From Methylosinus sp. H3A (GTDB lineage: Bacteria; Pseudomonadota; Alphaproteobacteria; Rhizobiales; Beijerinckiaceae), in assembly GCF_015709455.1 (NCBI RefSeq), contig NZ_JADNQW010000005.1, positions 1,798,001 through 1,862,000 of the forward strand: a stretch of DNA of 64,000 nucleotides. Direction: 5' to 3'. The notes beneath the pieces were generated by a model. The model was given only the letters and a program-made list of their open reading frames with translations. It made no database searches and was not told where the DNA came from. The position numbers and the translations under genes were made by a program. Positions 25,501 through 33,609 of the stretch are shown piece by piece (the stretch's first letter is position 1; every line of letters starts with the position of its first letter).

Positions 25501-28048
25501 ATCGGCCGCTCGTGTCGTTCTGCTCGCCCGCCGCGGGCTTATCGCCGATCAGCTCGCCCGTTTGCCCGCGTCGCCCATTCCGCCACCGTCGATGCGGCGT
25601 CAAAAGCCGCCTCCCGTGTCGCGGCCGTCGCCGGCGCCTCGCGATCTCGAGTTCTTCAATGGGCTCGGCGGATTCGACAAGGATGGCCGGGAATATGTGA
25701 CCATCCTCGATGCGGACCATGCGACGCCGGCGCCCTGGATCAATGTGATCGCCAATCCGGGCTTCGGCTTTCAGGTCGCGGCGGAGGGAAGCGGCTACAG
25801 CTGGGCCGAGAACAGTCGCGAGAATCAGCTGACGCCGTGGTCGAACGATCCGGTCGCGGACCCGACAGGCGAGGCGATCTATGTTCGCGACGAAACGACC
25901 GGCGATCTATGGAGCCCGACGGCCCAGCCGATCCACGACGGCGGGACATATGTCGCTCGCCACGGTCCCGGGTACAGCCGCTTCGAGCACCAGGCGAATG
26001 GCGTCGGGCTCCGATTGCTGCAATATGTCCCGCTCGCCGAGCCGATCAAGATTTCACGCCTGACGATCGAGAATTCTTCTTCGACGCCCCGCCGTCTTTC
26101 GGTCACGGCCTATGCGGAGTGGGTGCTCGGGCCGTCGCGCGGCGCTTGCGCTCCGTTCGTCGTGACGCAGATCGACGAGGCCACCGGAGCGATATTGGCC
26201 CGCAATCCCTGGAGCGTGGCCTTCTCCGATCGCGTCGCTTTTGCCGACCTTTCCGGCCGGCAGACGGCCTGGACAGGCGACCGCGCCGAATTTCTCGGCC
26301 GTAACGGCGCCCTCGCGGCGCCTGCGGCGCTCATCGGAACGACGCCCCTGAGTGGAACGACCGGCGCAGGGCTCGATCCCTGCGCGGCATTGCAATGCGT
26401 CGTGGAACTCGGCGTGGGCGAGTCGGTCGAAGTGGTCTCTTTGATTGGACAATGCGGATCGGCCGAAGAGGCGCGGAAGCTTATCGCGCGCTATCGCGCA
26501 GCCGACCTCGACGCCGTTCTCGACGAGGTGACGGACCATTGGGATACATTGCTCGGGACGATTCAGGTGAAGACGCCGGACCGCGCGATGGACATAATGC
26601 TGAACGGCTGGCTGCTGTATCAGACGCTCGCCTGCCGCATCTTCGCACGCTCGGCCTTCTATCAGGCGAGCGGAGCCTACGGCTTCCGCGATCAGCTTCA
26701 GGACGGCATGGCGCTCGCCTTCGCGGCGCCGGACGAGACGCGGCGCCATCTTCTGCGCGCAGCCGCAAGACAATTCGTCGAAGGCGACGTGCAGCATTGG
26801 TGGCTGCCGCACTCTGGGCAAGGGGTGCGAACGCGGATATCGGACGATCGCGTCTGGCTCGCCTTCGCGACCGCCACCTATGTCGCCAGTTCGGGCGACG
26901 CCGCGATATTGAATGAGAAATTGCCGTTTCTCGAAGGTCCGCGCTTGCGGCGCGGGGAGCACGAGGCCTTTTTCCCCCCTCAGGTCGCGGACCAATCGGC
27001 TTCGCTGTTCGAACATTGCGCCCGCGGCCTCGACCAATGCCTGGAGTTGACCGGCGGACATGGCTTGCCGCTGATCGGCGGCGGCGACTGGAACGACGGA
27101 ATGAACCGGGTCGGCGAAGGCGGCGCCGGCGAAAGCGTGTGGCTCGGCTGGCTGCTGGTGCGGACCCTTGAGCTGTTCGCTCCGCTGGCCGAAGCGCGTG
27201 ACGCCGACCGCGCGCGCCGCTGGCGCGCACATGCGGACAATGTGCGAGAGGCGCTCGAGCGCGAAGCGTGGGATGGCGAATGGTATCGCCGCGCGACATT
27301 CGACGACGGAACCTGGCTCGGCTCCAAAGAGAGCGAAGAGTGCCGGATCGATTCGATCGCTCAATCCTGGGCGGTTTTGTCGGGCGCCGCCGACCCGATG
27401 CGCGCGGCCGAGGCGATGGCGTCGCTGGAAAGGCGCCTGATCCGTAAAGACGAGGGTCTGGCTCTGCTGTTTTCGCCGCCCTTCGACAAGACTGCGCTCG
27501 ATCCGGGCTACATCAAGGGCTACCCTCCTGGCCTGCGCGAAAACGGCGGCCAATACAGCCACGCCGCCATGTGGGCCGTCCTGGCCTATGCGCAGATCGG
27601 CGCCGGCGAGACGGCCAGCGAGCTCTTCGCCTTGCTCAACCCGATCAATCATGCGCGCACTCCCGAGGAGGTCGAGCGCTACAAGGTCGAGCCCTATGTC
27701 GTCGCGGCGGACGTCTACTCCGTCACACCCCACGTCGGGCGTGGGGGATGGAGCTGGTACACGGGCTCCGCCGCGTGGATGTATCGCGCCGGCGTCGAAG
27801 GCATTCTGGGCATCCGCCGCGAGGGGGCCGTTCTCGTCGTCGACCCGTGCTTGCCAACCGCATGGCCGGGATTCGACGCCACTGTCGAAGTGGGAGCGAC
27901 GCGTTACGAAATCCGCGTGGAAACCGCGTCGAATCGCTGTCGCGGCGTCTCGCGAGCGCTCCTCGACGGCGAGCCGACGCCTTGTGTCGAAGAACGTGTT
28001 CGCGTCGATCTGGACGGGCGTGCGCATCGGCTGCAGATCGTCATATAG
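19541..28048 (+). CDS. ndvB: Cyclic beta-1,2-glucan synthase (NdvB/ChvB)
   Basis: 2835 residues, close to the 2832 of Sinorhizobium NdvB. Order: a cytoplasmic N-terminal region (19541-20750); membrane segments at about 20767-20935; a GT84 glycosyltransferase domain with YVITLDADTKLPRDAALRLIG (21420), FDEGSFTGKGIYDVDAM (21682) and KRQHRWTRGDWQLLPF (21869); more membrane segments at about 21997-22125 and 22368-22500; a glucoamylase-like region; then GH94 phosphorylase-type domains to the end, with GGGDWNDGMNRVG near 27082 holding the probable catalytic Asp. It makes UDP-glucose-derived glucan on a protein intermediate, cyclises it and controls chain length. The product is periplasmic and serves osmoadaptation and host interaction. 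It stands alone, with no ndvA exporter in the window. Confidence 0.96.
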   Translation: MNPFLRFAFRRRDASSLWSDKAPVREELFGVERLEQHAESLAAAQSVTARPPVVLSLHTRLDDNAAVLLAAYRATAAKLKNGRGVVPAAEWLLDSYHLVEEQIREIRDDLPPGYYRQLPKLAEGPFAGYPRVFGLAWAFVAHTDSHFDPDILRRFIVAYQRVQPLTIGELWAVAITLRIVLVENLRRLADQITVGRRAREDADALASRLLVAGFARSALETDIATRSPSPLSELFAAQLARRLRDQDPKTTPTLAWLEERLERQGVSIDEVVRHAQQRQGASNVSVRNVITSMRLISDIDWVGLFESVSLVDERLRADSNFAAMDFSTRNLYRSAIEQLARGSSSSELEIADHALKAARAAAAATDDSAEAARVGDPGYHLIAKGRRALERTIAFRPSPQLQFSRFNIRLGIGGYVGAILLVTALLLGAGVWALPMLGLDAGRLTLFALIGFLPATGVAIALVDRAVTSSFGAMTLPGLELTAGVPQSLRTLVAVPTLLTSETDLLEQVERLEIHHLAGAGGDLYFVLLSDGVDAEQETLEGDADLLDVAAQAIEELNRRHPPGLDGDRFLLLHRRRVFNAGENKWMGWERKRGKLHELNRLLRGATDTTFMSVAGRAPTAPADVRYVITLDADTKLPRDAALRLIGKMAHPLNRPRFGDIEQRVIDGYAILQPRVTPSLPVGHEGSLYQRVFSGPGGLDPYASAVSDVYQDLFDEGSFTGKGIYDVDAMEMALAGRIPENSMLSHDLFEGVFARAGLASDVEVVEEFPSRYDVVAKRQHRWTRGDWQLLPFVFALGMGRRAVPWVGRWKMLDNLRRSLLAPFTLMSFGLCWILAPASTDAILLVLAAIATPAFLPTLFSVLPRRAGMRFRNHIGALAADVRLAAMQSFLSVAFLPDQAFRNGDAIARTLARVFVTRRRLLEWTTAAQSKGSPRLDTAGFCRSMAGGAALALVMTTAAVAWVPSSWRQVLPFALLWGMAPALALWVSRSPTLARRLAVSEQDARDLRLTARRNWRYFETFVTPADNMLPPDNFQEAPTPALAHRTSPTNMGLYLLSAIAARDFGWAGTLETVERLEASFGVMQKLQRFKGHFFNWYDTQDLHVLDPAYVSSVDSGNLAGHLIALANACEEWMDLAVSPNAQLGMTDHLRLAREAMDALPAVSSERRRHLSSVLEEIETQLTGARGIEALPATLKRLTEKAARASHEFALPVGDDRSPDLAFWIEALRTAVTENARDRLQIADAPLILKSRLKALADTARAMALEMDFAFLLDPERKLLSIGYSLVDNSLDANCYDLLASEARLASLFAIAKGDVETRHWFRLGRTAIPLGSGSALISWSGSMFEYLMPSLVMRAPAGSLLEQTNGLVVGRQQSYGHSLGIPWGVSESAYNARDLEFTYQYSNFGVPGLGLKRGLSENVVIAPYATGLATMVDPHGAQQNYARLAEMGARGRYGFYEALDFTRSRLQDDEDVAIVRSFMAHHQGMTIVAIANALHHGRMRERFHREPMIQASELLLQERMPRDVAVVRPRVEEARASAPVAVTEGPMVRRLTASAVGAPVTHLLSNGRYSVMLTASGSGYSRWRDIAVTRWREDATCDDWGSFVFLRDTQSGAVWSAAAQPVGSSVEYDEIVFGEDRAEFIRRDGALTTTMDVLVSGEDDGEVRRISLTNSGRRPREIELTSYAEIVLTTASADTAHPAFAKMFVQTEYLGEFGALVATRRRRSHDEPQVWAAHFAVVEREIVADPQYESDRARFVGRNRSVGAAIAMESGRRLSNTVGTVLDPIFSLRHRVTIPPGKIARVAFWTVVASSRNALLDLIDTHHDRNAFNRAKTLAWTQAQVQLRHLDATTEEAADFQRLAAPILYSDRRFRASSAAIIDGAGPQSGLWPHAISGDLPIVLLRIDDIEDIAQVRQILRAHEYWRMKRLGVDLVIVNEHASSYMQDLQVAIETAVRSSQSRPRLGDEAGQGAVYALRADLMSADGRALLQSAARVVLLARRGLIADQLARLPASPIPPPSMRRQKPPPVSRPSPAPRDLEFFNGLGGFDKDGREYVTILDADHATPAPWINVIANPGFGFQVAAEGSGYSWAENSRENQLTPWSNDPVADPTGEAIYVRDETTGDLWSPTAQPIHDGGTYVARHGPGYSRFEHQANGVGLRLLQYVPLAEPIKISRLTIENSSSTPRRLSVTAYAEWVLGPSRGACAPFVVTQIDEATGAILARNPWSVAFSDRVAFADLSGRQTAWTGDRAEFLGRNGALAAPAALIGTTPLSGTTGAGLDPCAALQCVVELGVGESVEVVSLIGQCGSAEEARKLIARYRAADLDAVLDEVTDHWDTLLGTIQVKTPDRAMDIMLNGWLLYQTLACRIFARSAFYQASGAYGFRDQLQDGMALAFAAPDETRRHLLRAAARQFVEGDVQHWWLPHSGQGVRTRISDDRVWLAFATATYVASSGDAAILNEKLPFLEGPRLRRGEHEAFFPPQVADQSASLFEHCARGLDQCLELTGGHGLPLIGGGDWNDGMNRVGEGGAGESVWLGWLLVRTLELFAPLAEARDADRARRWRAHADNVREALEREAWDGEWYRRATFDDGTWLGSKESEECRIDSIAQSWAVLSGAADPMRAAEAMASLERRLIRKDEGLALLFSPPFDKTALDPGYIKGYPPGLRENGGQYSHAAMWAVLAYAQIGAGETASELFALLNPINHARTPEEVERYKVEPYVVAADVYSVTPHVGRGGWSWYTGSAAWMYRAGVEGILGIRREGAVLVVDPCLPTAWPGFDATVEVGATRYEIRVETASNRCRGVSRALLDGEPTPCVEERVRVDLDGRAHRLQIVI

Positions 28049-28159
28049 GCCGGGTGGAAGAAACGGGTTGTGCATTCCGAGACTCGATCTCGCATGGCGC
28101 GTAACAAATCGCGCTCACAAAAAGACGAACTCTACACTCTCCGCTGACGTGAAGCACTT

Positions 28160-28699
28160 CTAGCGTTGCAGCTCCAAATGGCCTACTCCTCTTGCGACCG
28201 CGAGCCGAATTCGTTCCTTCAATGCGTCGCTGCTCACTTCATAGTTCGAGAAATCACTGTCGTTGGCGTAGACGCCGAGCGGTAATGTCAGTGACTGGAA
28301 AAAAGCGAATAAGGGTCGCAATTGGTGATCGATCACCAATGAGTGTCGGTCGCTGCCGCCCGTCGCCGCGAGCAGCACCGGCTTTCCGATCAAGGCCTCG
28401 TAATGAACGAGATCGAAGAGATGCTTGAAAAGGCCGGTGTAGGAGCCGCGATAGACCGGCGTCGTCACCACCAGCGCGTCCGCGGTCTCGATGCGTTTCA
28501 CGGCTTCGCTCACTGATGGGGGCGCGTCCTCTGCCGAAATGACGCCGGCGAGGTCGGCGACGAGATCGGCGACCGATATGGTATGGGCTTCGATCGTTGT
28601 CGATGCGGCTATTTCCGCCGTGATCGCTTTCGCGAGAGCAGCGGCGCGTGACGGATGCCCGAGGCCGCCCGATACGGCGACGAGCTTGATCGCGGTCAT
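28160..28699 (-). CDS. msuE: NAD(P)H-dependent FMN reductase, MsuE/SsuE family
   Basis: 179 residues, flavodoxin-like fold. The N-terminus VAVSGGLGHPSRAAALA is the phosphate-binding loop, and VVTTPVYRGSYTGLFKHLFDLV is the typical FMN reductase motif of the SsuE/MsuE group. It supplies reduced FMN to two-component monooxygenases. It is the last gene of the minus-strand operon ssuD, SfnC-like gene, msuE (52 bases after its neighbour), which fits its job as the shared reductase for SsuD and SfnG here. Confidence 0.86.
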   Translation of the reverse strand: MTAIKLVAVSGGLGHPSRAAALAKAITAEIAASTTIEAHTISVADLVADLAGVISAEDAPPSVSEAVKRIETADALVVTTPVYRGSYTGLFKHLFDLVHYEALIGKPVLLAATGGSDRHSLVIDHQLRPLFAFFQSLTLPLGVYANDSDFSNYEVSSDALKERIRLAVARGVGHLELQR

Positions 28700-28751
28700 G
28701 TCGTCTCCTTGTGTTTGAACTCTGCGAACGTCCGCTATGGCTCTGCGTCGC

Positions 28752-29921
28752 TCATGAATAGAAGGAAGGCGTCGGATAGATGCCGTTCAGCGCGAAATCC
28801 CCGAGCTCCTTCAGCTTGTGATCGAGAGGATCGTGAAGCGTATGCGTGCGCGCATTGCGCCAGAAGCGGTCGAGCCCGGCGCGCGAGGTCGTGGCGCGGG
28901 CGCCCATTATGTCGAACATTTGGCTGCCGACGTCGAGCGCTGCGCGCGCGCTCGCGACCTTGGCAGTCGCGACATCGATCGAGATGGAGCCGCGCTCTTG
29001 CGGCGTGATCGCATCGCCACGCGTCCAGCCCTGTTGAAAGGATCGCACGGCGCGATCGACGAGCGCCTCCGCAGCGCAGACCTGCGCCCAGAGCTCGCCC
29101 GCAGCATGAAGGGTGAACGGATCGCTTCCGATGCGCGCCGCGCCGTCGCTCGGTAATTCCCGCACATAGGCGACGGCGGCGTCGAGCGCGCCGCGCGCCA
29201 ATCCCGCATAGATGGCGACGAGAATGAGCTGCGCGAGACAGGGTCGCAGGGCGGCGAAGGGCGATCCGAGCGGCCCGGGCGAAACGAGCAGCTCCTCATC
29301 GCTCACGACGACCTCGTCGAAAGACACCGAGCCGCTGTCGGTCTGGCGCTGCCCCATATTGTCCCAATCGTCGTGAATTCGAATTCCGTCGCGCCGGGTC
29401 GGAATCGCCCCGATCTTCAATTTTTGCTGTTCGTCCAGAGCGGAGACGACGAGCATGTCCGAATCGCTCGCGCCAGAGCAAAAGCTCTTGACGCCCACGA
29501 GGCGATAGGATTCGCCATCGCGACGCAGCCGCAGGCGCGCATCCTTTGGATTTACGGCGTTGCCCCAGAAGCAATCCTCCCGCGCGGTCTTCTCCATGGC
29601 GCGCCGCGTTTGTTCGCTGGTCCCGAAAAATTGCACGGTTGCGATCATCAAATGATGAAAGGCGAAGAGATGCGCGAGCGAGCTGTCGACGGCCGCAATT
29701 CGCCGCACGACGTCGAAAATGACGGTCCAGTCGGCGCCGGCGCCGCCCAGTTCGCCCGGGATGGAGAGCTTCAGCAAACCGCTCTCGCGGATGAGATCGC
29801 GCTCGCGCTTGGCGGTTCCGCCGCGCTTGTCCCGTTCCGCTGCGTCGGAGGCGAGCGCCGCGAGCAGTCGTAGGAGCGCGGGGGAGGCCTCGCGGGCCGG
29901 GTCGAGGATGCGTTCAGACAT
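28752..29921 (-). CDS. Acyl-CoA dehydrogenase-like flavin monooxygenase, SfnC/DszC type
   Basis: 389 residues with the three-part acyl-CoA dehydrogenase layout. Helical N-terminus includes IPGELGGAGADW; the middle beta domain includes GVKSFCSGASDSDMLVVSA and DDWDNMGQRQTDSGSVSFDEV; the C-terminus has IMGARATTSRAGLDRFWRN. The Arg-Asn-x-Arg-Thr-His near the end is typical of the DszC/SfnC monooxygenase branch rather than true dehydrogenases. It lies 15 bases after ssuD and before the FMN reductase, so a role in FMNH2-dependent organosulfur oxidation or desulfurisation is likely. The exact substrate is unknown. Confidence 0.78.
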   Translation of the reverse strand: MSERILDPAREASPALLRLLAALASDAAERDKRGGTAKRERDLIRESGLLKLSIPGELGGAGADWTVIFDVVRRIAAVDSSLAHLFAFHHLMIATVQFFGTSEQTRRAMEKTAREDCFWGNAVNPKDARLRLRRDGESYRLVGVKSFCSGASDSDMLVVSALDEQQKLKIGAIPTRRDGIRIHDDWDNMGQRQTDSGSVSFDEVVVSDEELLVSPGPLGSPFAALRPCLAQLILVAIYAGLARGALDAAVAYVRELPSDGAARIGSDPFTLHAAGELWAQVCAAEALVDRAVRSFQQGWTRGDAITPQERGSISIDVATAKVASARAALDVGSQMFDIMGARATTSRAGLDRFWRNARTHTLHDPLDHKLKELGDFALNGIYPTPSFYS

Positions 29922-29936
29922 GGACGGTTCGGCTCC

Positions 29937-31106
29937 TCATGCCGCCGCGGAAGATGCGGAAGGCGAGTCGCTCGACTTCGCCGCGACGCTTCCGAAGGGG
30001 CCGGTGATCTTTTGTCCCGGCAATGTTCCGCGCGCCTCGACTCCGAGGCGCGGAAACATGAGCTCGGCGAAACGATAGGCCTCCTCCAAATGCGGATAGC
30101 CCGAAAGAATGAAGCTGTCGACGCCGAGCGCCGCATATTCGCGCAAGCGCGCCTCGACTTGCGCCGGATCGCCGACGAGCGCGGTTCCCGCGCCGCCGCG
30201 CGTCAGTCCGACGCCGGCCCAGAGATTGGGGCTTATCTCGAGATCCGCGCGCGTGCGCCCTCGGCCCTTGCGCAATTCGAGCATTCTCCGCTGGCCGATC
30301 GAATCCATCTTCGCGAAGATTTCCTGTGCGTCGGCGATCGCCTTATCGTCCAATCGGCTGATGAGGCTGTCCGCCGCCGCCCAGGCTTCGTCCTCCGTCT
30401 CGCGCACGATCACATGGAGCCGCACCCCGAAGCGCGGCGCGCGTCCGAACGCGGCCGCGCGACGCCGCACATCCGCGATCTTCTCGGCGACTGCGGAGGG
30501 CGGTTCTCCCCATGTCAGATAAGTGTCGACTGCGCGCGCGGCGAGATCATGCGCTGGCTCCGAGGAGCCGCCGAAATAGAGCGGGGGCCTCGGGCTCTGC
30601 ACCGGTGGAAAGAGGAGCTTGCCCTTCGCTATGTCGAAATGCGCGCCGTGAAAATCGACGCTCTCATCCGTATGGCTCCCGCGAAGAAGCGCCTCCCATG
30701 CGCGCACGAATTCGGCCGAGACGTCGTAGCGGGACGCATGATCCAGAAACAGGCCGTCGCCGGCGAGCTCGCTCGCATCGCCTCCGGCGACGAGATTGAT
30801 CAGCAGTCGCCCCCGTGACAGACGATCGAGGCTCGCTGTCATGCGAGCCGCCAACGCCGGCTGCACCAGGCCCGGCCGCAAGGCCACGAGAAAGCGCAGC
30901 GTCTTCGTCGATTCGATCAAGCTCGCCGCGACGATCCACGGATCTTCGCAGGAGCGTCCGGTCGGAATGAGAACGCCGTAATAGCCGAGACTGTCGGTTG
31001 CGACCGCTATCTGCCGAAGATAGTCGAATGTCGCCGTCCGCGCTCCCTCCTCGGCGCCGAGATAGCGCGAGTCGCCATGAGACGGAATGTACCACAAGAT
31101 TTCCAT
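29937..31106 (-). CDS. ssuD: FMNH2-dependent alkanesulfonate monooxygenase
   Basis: 389 residues from ATG 31106, a little longer than E. coli SsuD (381). Luciferase-like TIM barrel with [17 protein letters not shown] at the start, [32 protein letters not shown] and [12 protein letters not shown], all characteristic of SsuD/MsuD. It cleaves C-S bonds of alkanesulfonates to sulfite and an aldehyde, using FMNH2 from the downstream reductase. It heads the minus-strand operon and has its own sigma-54-like promoter and palindrome pair upstream. Confidence 0.92.
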   Translation of the reverse strand: MEILWYIPSHGDSRYLGAEEGARTATFDYLRQIAVATDSLGYYGVLIPTGRSCEDPWIVAASLIESTKTLRFLVALRPGLVQPALAARMTASLDRLSRGRLLINLVAGGDASELAGDGLFLDHASRYDVSAEFVRAWEALLRGSHTDESVDFHGAHFDIAKGKLLFPPVQSPRPPLYFGGSSEPAHDLAARAVDTYLTWGEPPSAVAEKIADVRRRAAAFGRAPRFGVRLHVIVRETEDEAWAAADSLISRLDDKAIADAQEIFAKMDSIGQRRMLELRKGRGRTRADLEISPNLWAGVGLTRGGAGTALVGDPAQVEARLREYAALGVDSFILSGYPHLEEAYRFAELMFPRLGVEARGTLPGQKITGPFGSVAAKSSDSPSASSAAA

Positions 31107-31168
31107 GATCCGATCCCTGTTCGCCGGTCCGAGCGCGGCAATAGGAGACTTCTTTTGATTTCCCGGCC

Positions 31169-31183
31169 GCAAGAGACGGGCCA
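31169..31183 (-). promoter_or_regulatory. Sigma-54 -24/-12 promoter of ssuD
   Basis: Read on the minus strand it is TGGCCCGTCTCTTGC, against the consensus TGGCAC-N5-TTGC: GG and GC are 10 bases apart and only one base of TGGCAC differs. It lies about 63 bases before the ssuD start. Confidence 0.72.
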
Positions 31184-31224
31184 ATCGCTCAGCCGCGAAT
31201 CTGTGGTCATTTTGTCCCGCGGGC

Positions 31225-31271
31225 TGTTGCATTCGAAGCAATTCGGGGCCGGCTCTGCGGCATGCGCAACA
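31225..31271. promoter_or_regulatory. Activator-site pair upstream of ssuD
   Basis: The distal site TGCGGCATGCGCAACA (31256-31271) matches TGYTGCAWRTGCARYA at all but two symmetric positions. The proximal site keeps the half TGTTGCA (31225-31231). The two begin 31 bases apart, about three helical turns, and the nearer edge is 43 bases from the -24 GG. Confidence 0.6.
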
Positions 31272-31273
31272 GC

Positions 31274-32149
31274 TCACGCCAAATCGCGCCGTAGCAGATG
31301 CGCGGCGTTGCGCCACGCGACCTTCTCGATCGCTTCCTCGTCCAAGCCGAGGCGAAGGAGGTCGGCGACGCTCTGACCGAGTGGGCGAAACGGGTAAGAC
31401 GAGCCGAACAGCAATTGGTCTGCGAGAAATCCCCTCGCGGCATCCGCGTAGCGCAGGCCTCCCGGCGCGAAGAAATACATGTCCGGCGAGACGAAGACAT
31501 TCTCGTTGCGAAATGCGACGGCGATCATCTCGTCGATTTGCGGGTAGAAGGCGTGACAACAGACGATGGGCAGAGTTGGAAAGGCGTGCGCCACACGATC
31601 GACGGCCAGCGGGTCATTGCGCCGCAGGTCCGGCGTCGTCGGGCCCGACATCATGAAGACGGGCGCGCCGAGGTCTGCGCAGACCTCGTAGATGGGAAAC
31701 AGCGTCTCGTCGTCATGGGAAATCGGCTCCGCCAAGAAGGCGGGATCGACATTGACGCCCACGAGCTTCAGCTCGTTCAGGCAGCGCTCCGTCTCTTCCG
31801 CCGCACCTTTGCCGGTGAAGAATTGGGGGTCGACCGAACCGACGCCGAGCATGCGCCCTTCCGACGAGCAAGAGAGCGTCGCGAGCAGATCATTGGAAAT
31901 CCGCACGCTCGGCGTGCTGCGTCCCACCATGAGCGCAATGTCGATCCCCGCCGCATCGAGTTCCCGGTGAAAGGACGGAAGATCGGGCGCTCGCGTGAAA
32001 TGGTCGATGTCCTTCGAGCCGAGGCGGCGGTTAATCCAGCGTACCGTTTCGAAGTCGGGCGATCCCGGTTCTGCTCCGAAGAATGAGTGAAGGAATGACG
32101 GCCGCGCTCGCATATCGACGATATGCCGCGGGCGGTTCGATGGTGTCAT
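31274..32149 (-). CDS. Amidohydrolase-2 family metal-dependent hydrolase
   Basis: 291 residues from ATG 32149, chosen for AAGGA eight bases upstream. TIM-barrel pattern of the amidohydrolase-2 (PF04909-type) family: [16 protein letters not shown] at the N-terminus in place of the usual HxH, GVNVDP in the middle, [10 protein letters not shown] and a C-terminal [11 protein letters not shown]. The typical first HxH appears as R-x-R, so the metal site may be altered. It lies between sfnG (divergent) and ssuD (same strand). A decarboxylase or hydrolase step in organosulfur breakdown is possible, but the substrate is unknown. Confidence 0.78.
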   Translation of the reverse strand: MTPSNRPRHIVDMRARPSFLHSFFGAEPGSPDFETVRWINRRLGSKDIDHFTRAPDLPSFHRELDAAGIDIALMVGRSTPSVRISNDLLATLSCSSEGRMLGVGSVDPQFFTGKGAAEETERCLNELKLVGVNVDPAFLAEPISHDDETLFPIYEVCADLGAPVFMMSGPTTPDLRRNDPLAVDRVAHAFPTLPIVCCHAFYPQIDEMIAVAFRNENVFVSPDMYFFAPGGLRYADAARGFLADQLLFGSSYPFRPLGQSVADLLRLGLDEEAIEKVAWRNAAHLLRRDLA

Positions 32150-32187
32150 TCGAGAGTCCTTTCGACGAGACTTGGGATCGGCGCGTC

Positions 32188-32202
32188 GCAATCGAGGCGC
32201 CG
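32188..32202 (-). promoter_or_regulatory. Sigma-54 -24/-12 promoter of the amidohydrolase gene
   Basis: The minus strand reads CGGCGCCTCGATTGC: GG and GC separated by 10 bases with an exact TTGC -12 element. It is about 39 bases before the start codon. The nearer palindrome edge is 42 bases from GG, the same spacing as at ssuD. Confidence 0.65.
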
Positions 32203-32242
32203 GATCGAGATGCTGTCGGATTGCGGCATTTGGAATTCGCAT

Positions 32243-32289
32243 TGCTGCATGTGCAGCAGCGCCGAACATCGGCTGTTGCAAATGCAATA
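32243..32289. promoter_or_regulatory. Pair of 16-bp activator palindromes in the divergent sfnG region
   Basis: TGCTGCATGTGCAGCA (32243-32258) and TGTTGCAAATGCAATA (32274-32289) align without gaps as TGYTGCAWRTGCARYA. Their starts are 31 bases apart, so they face the same side of the helix. They sit between two divergent sigma-54-like promoters. They are the probable upstream activating sites for the regulator at 35703-37697. Confidence 0.72.
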
Positions 32290-32339
32290 GGCGCCCCCGT
32301 GATTACGCGTAAAATCGAGAAAATCGGTCGAGAATAGCG

Positions 32340-32354
32340 TGGCACGCGCCGTGC
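32340..32354 (+). promoter_or_regulatory. Sigma-54 -24/-12 promoter of sfnG
   Basis: TGGCACGCGCCGTGC: a perfect TGGCAC -24 element and GC ten bases after GG. It lies about 72 bases before the sfnG ATG. The nearest palindrome edge is 52 bases upstream of GG. Confidence 0.72.
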
Positions 32355-32425
32355 TCATTCTTAGGCGATCGATGCGCGGTCGCGTGACAATCGGGGACTG
32401 CGCGCGGGCCACCAGGGAGACAAGG

Positions 32426-33538
32426 ATGAGCGGCGCTTCTTCGCCTTCGGCGCGTCAAAAATCAGAGGCGATCAAATTCGCCTATTGGGTTCCGAACGTC
32501 TCGGGCGGGCTCGTCATCAGCAAGGTCGAGCAGCGCACGAGCTGGGATATCGACTATAATCGCAAGCTCGCGCAGATCGCCGAAGCGTCGGGCTTCGAAT
32601 ATGCCTTGACGCAGATCCGCTTCACCGCCGGCTATGGCGCCGAATATCAGCACGAGTCGGTGAGCTTTTCCCATGCGTTGCTCGCGGCGACCGAGAAGCT
32701 CAATGTGATCGCGGCGATCCTTCCCGGCCCATGGCATCCGGCCGTCGTCGCCAAGCAGGTCGCGTCGATCAGCTGGTATACGGGCGGGCGGCTCGCGGTG
32801 AACATCGTCTCTGGATGGTTCCGCGGCGAGTTCCAGGCGATCGGCGAACATTGGCTCGATCACGACGAACGCTATCGCCGCTCGGAGGAGTTCATCCGTG
32901 TTCTGCGCGGCGTGTGGTCGCAAGACAATTTCAATTTCGCGGGAGACTTCTATCGGTTCCGCGACTACACGCTCAAACCCAAACCCGTCAGGCTGCCCGA
33001 GATATTCCAGGGCGGCAGCTCGCGCGCGGCGCGCGACATGGCGGCGCGCGTGTCGGACTGGTATTTCACCAATGGAAACACGGTGGAAGGCGTTCGCAAG
33101 CAGGTCGACGACATTCGCGCCAAGGCTGCGCAGAGCGGTCATCAGGTGAAGATCGGCGTCAACGCCTTCGCGATCGTGCGCGATACGGCCGATGAAGCGC
33201 GCGCCGCACTGAACGACATTTTGGCGAATGCCGATCCGGACGCGGTTCGCGCATTTCATCACGAGGTTCAGAACGCCGGCGCGGCGTCTCCGGAGCGCGA
33301 AGGTAATTGGGCGAAATCGAGCTTCGAGGATCTCGTTCAATATAACGATGGCTTTAAAACCAATCTCATCGGCGCCCCGGAAGAGGTCGCCCGTCGAATC
33401 TTGGAGCTCAAAGCGGTCGGCGTCGATCTCGTTCTGCTCGGCTTCCTGCATTTCCAGGAGGAGGTCGAGTTTTTCGGCGAGCGCGTCATTCCGCTCGTGC
33501 GCGCGCTCGAAGCCGAGGAAGCCCGCGCGGCGGCGTGA
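32426..33538 (+). CDS. sfnG: FMNH2-dependent dimethylsulfone monooxygenase
   Basis: 370 residues from ATG 32426, which follows AGGGAGA. Luciferase-like fold with the SfnG hallmarks KFAYWVPNVSGGLVISK, AILPGPWHPAVVAKQVAS, GRLAVNIVSGWFRGEF and EIFQGGSSRAARDMAA. In Pseudomonas SfnG converts dimethylsulfone to methanesulfinate, which feeds the SsuD/MsuD route. It is followed by an acyl-CoA-dehydrogenase-like gene on the same strand and preceded by a strong sigma-54-like promoter, as for sfnG of Pseudomonas. Confidence 0.92.
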   Translation: MSGASSPSARQKSEAIKFAYWVPNVSGGLVISKVEQRTSWDIDYNRKLAQIAEASGFEYALTQIRFTAGYGAEYQHESVSFSHALLAATEKLNVIAAILPGPWHPAVVAKQVASISWYTGGRLAVNIVSGWFRGEFQAIGEHWLDHDERYRRSEEFIRVLRGVWSQDNFNFAGDFYRFRDYTLKPKPVRLPEIFQGGSSRAARDMAARVSDWYFTNGNTVEGVRKQVDDIRAKAAQSGHQVKIGVNAFAIVRDTADEARAALNDILANADPDAVRAFHHEVQNAGAASPEREGNWAKSSFEDLVQYNDGFKTNLIGAPEEVARRILELKAVGVDLVLLGFLHFQEEVEFFGERVIPLVRALEAEEARAAA

Positions 33539-33609
33539 GCCGCGCGAAACGAGACTCATCGATCGGAATTGCGCTCCGATCCGGAATTGTAGAATAAACG
33601 AGGCACGAA

